A DNA stretch of 64,000 nt from positions 140,752 to 204,751 of the forward strand of contig NZ_MWLM01000072.1 in assembly GCF_002198665.1 (NCBI RefSeq), in the 5' to 3' direction. This DNA is from Novosphingobium sp. B 225 (GTDB taxonomy: Bacteria > Pseudomonadota > Alphaproteobacteria > Sphingomonadales > Sphingomonadaceae). The notes under the pieces are model-generated. The model saw only the letters and a list, made by a program, of their open reading frames with translations. It was not told where the DNA came from and made no database searches. Each line of letters starts with the position of its first letter. Positions within the stretch are counted from its first letter, which is position 1. The translations under genes and the position numbers were made by a program. Below, one piece after another: positions 63,014-64,000 of this stretch.

Positions 63014-64000
63014 TTACCGTCCGCGACGCCGCGTTTGCCGTGTTCGCGCACTTTGGGATTGATTGCCTGTTCGGCAACCCCGGATCGACCGAACTGCCGA
63101 TGCTGCGCGCGCTGCCAGACGGGTTCGGCTATGTGCTGGGCCTTAACGAAGCGGCGGTGATCGGCATGGCCGATGGCTATGCCCGCACCAGCGGAAAGCC
63201 CGCGCTGGTCAACCTGCACAGCGCGGCCGGGACCGGCAATGCACTGGGCAACCTGTTCACCGCGTTCCGCAACAACACCCCGCTGGTGGTGACGGCGGGC
63301 CAGCAGGCGCGCTCGATCCTGCCAATGGACCCGTTCCTGGGAGCGACGCGGGCGGCGGAATTCCCCCTGCCCTATGTCAAATGGTCCTGCGAGCCCGCGC
63401 GGGCTGAGGACGTGCCCGCCGCGCTGGTGCGGGCGTTCCACATTGCGCTGACTCCGCCGATGGGACCGGTGTTCGTCTCGGTTCCGGTCGATGACTGGGA
63501 CCGGCTGTGCGAAATGCCCGCGCTGCCGGAATTGAGCCTGAAGACCCTGCCCGATCCGGCCGGTCTGGCGCGGCTGGCAGCCCTGCTAAACACGGCGGAG
63601 CGGCCCGCGCTGGTGCTCGGCACAGGCGTAGCGGACAGCGGCGGGTGGCAAGCGGCGATCGATCTGGCCGAGGCCAGCGGCGCATCAGTGTGGATCGCGC
63701 CGTTTGCCGCGCGCGAATGCTTTCCAGAGGATCACCCCCAGTTCGCCGGGTTCCTGCCCGCTTTCCGCGAGGAAATCGTCCGCTTGCTCACGCCGCATGA
63801 CGCGCTGCTGGTGGCCGGCGCGCCGGTGTTCACCTATCACGCCGAAGGGCACGGGCCGCACTGGCCGGAACATGCCGCGTTGGGCGTGCTGAGCGTCGAT
63901 CCGCAGCACCTGTCGTTCCTGCCCGGCGGGCTGGGCGTGCTGGGCGGTGTTGCGGCGGGGCTGGCGGCGCTTGCCGCACAAGCCCGCCCCCGCCCTGCCC
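63010..64000 (+). CDS. ThDP-dependent decarboxylase, benzoylformate-decarboxylase-like (C-terminus outside window)
   Basis: 330 codons are visible; the rest lies beyond the edge. Ser26 (FGNPGSTE), Glu47 (GLNEAAVIGMADGYAR) and His70 (VNLHSAAG) fall at the same numbers as the active-site residues of Pseudomonas putida benzoylformate decarboxylase. The ThDP-binding C-terminal domain with GDG is not included. The enzyme should turn a 2-oxo acid into an aldehyde and CO2, to be oxidised by the aldehyde dehydrogenase of the same operon. Acetolactate-synthase-like function is less likely because of His70 and the context. Confidence 0.83.
   Translation, partial: MITVRDAAFAVFAHFGIDCLFGNPGSTELPMLRALPDGFGYVLGLNEAAVIGMADGYARTSGKPALVNLHSAAGTGNALGNLFTAFRNNTPLVVTAGQQARSILPMDPFLGATRAAEFPLPYVKWSCEPARAEDVPAALVRAFHIALTPPMGPVFVSVPVDDWDRLCEMPALPELSLKTLPDPAGLARLAALLNTAERPALVLGTGVADSGGWQAAIDLAEASGASVWIAPFAARECFPEDHPQFAGFLPAFREEIVRLLTPHDALLVAGAPVFTYHAEGHGPHWPEHAALGVLSVDPQHLSFLPGGLGVLGGVAAGLAALAAQARPRPA

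Noticed and set aside
1..64000. Possible CRISPR array
   Set aside because: No set of regularly spaced direct repeats with unique spacers was found; the repeats seen are att cores, arm sites, paired operators or palindromes.

Overview
The window is high-GC alphaproteobacterial DNA, most likely from a sphingomonad (Novosphingobium/Sphingobium-like). The signs are an FzlA-like GST, a DUF3768 relic, AlpA plus P4-type integrases, sphingomonad-style palindromic repeats, and dense aromatic/acyl-CoA catabolism. No species can be assigned from sequence reading alone.

Layout. (1) 1-5133: a divergent LysR regulator and a five-gene acyl-CoA degradation operon (DUF35 partner, thiolase, SDR, CaiB-type CoA transferase, enoyl-CoA hydratase), ending in a stump of a PrpF-type isomerase. 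(2) 5349-8358: an AraC regulator, a TauD-type dioxygenase and an alpha/beta hydrolase, with two 19-bp direct repeats 21 bp apart between regulator and dioxygenase. (3) 8400-49833: two genomic islands integrated in tandem at the 3' end of a tRNA-Leu(CAG) gene (49813-49899, minus). The tRNA 3' end recurs as a direct repeat near 8400 and 25548, and each island has its own integrase beside its right-hand att copy. (4) 49900-64000: chromosomal genes (NAD(P)-binding protein, FzlA-like GST, Ppx/GppA, ParA-like ATPase), then an aromatic-catabolic locus (two SDRs, two MFS transporters, an NTF2/SnoaL protein, an aldehyde dehydrogenase, a LigW-type amidohydrolase and a benzoylformate-decarboxylase-like ThDP enzyme cut by the window edge).

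Island 1 (about 8.4-25.5 kb) carries an IS3 scrap; a four-gene operon of a 352-aa unknown, DUF1326, DUF2182 and a 1645-aa multicopper-oxidase-like protein; relics of a HelD-type helicase, a VWA protein and another gene; and an AT-richer three-gene operon of a PfkB-like protein lacking its catalytic Asp, a ferritin-like diiron protein and a CHAT-family protease with an N-terminal prenyltransferase/terpenoid-cyclase-like repeat region. Its integrase has lost the C-terminal catalytic half, so the island looks unable to excise by itself.

Island 2 (about 25.6-49.8 kb) looks like an integrative mobilizable element: intact integrase, AlpA, coupling protein and MobF relaxase. Its cargo is a complete Dcm/MvaI/Vsr-type restriction-modification set, a patatin-like phospholipase, and an unfamiliar nucleotide-themed cluster: C5 methyltransferase, 1223-aa zinc-ribbon/protein-kinase/ATPase protein, NUDIX, IPNS-like 2OG oxygenase, unknown, thymidylate kinase, NadR-like P-loop kinase and membrane-anchored phosphoribosyltransferase.

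The best candidates for undescribed systems are the PfkB-ferritin-CHAT operon, the kinase/nucleotide cluster and the giant cupredoxin operon. All functional claims for these are inference from motifs and gene order.
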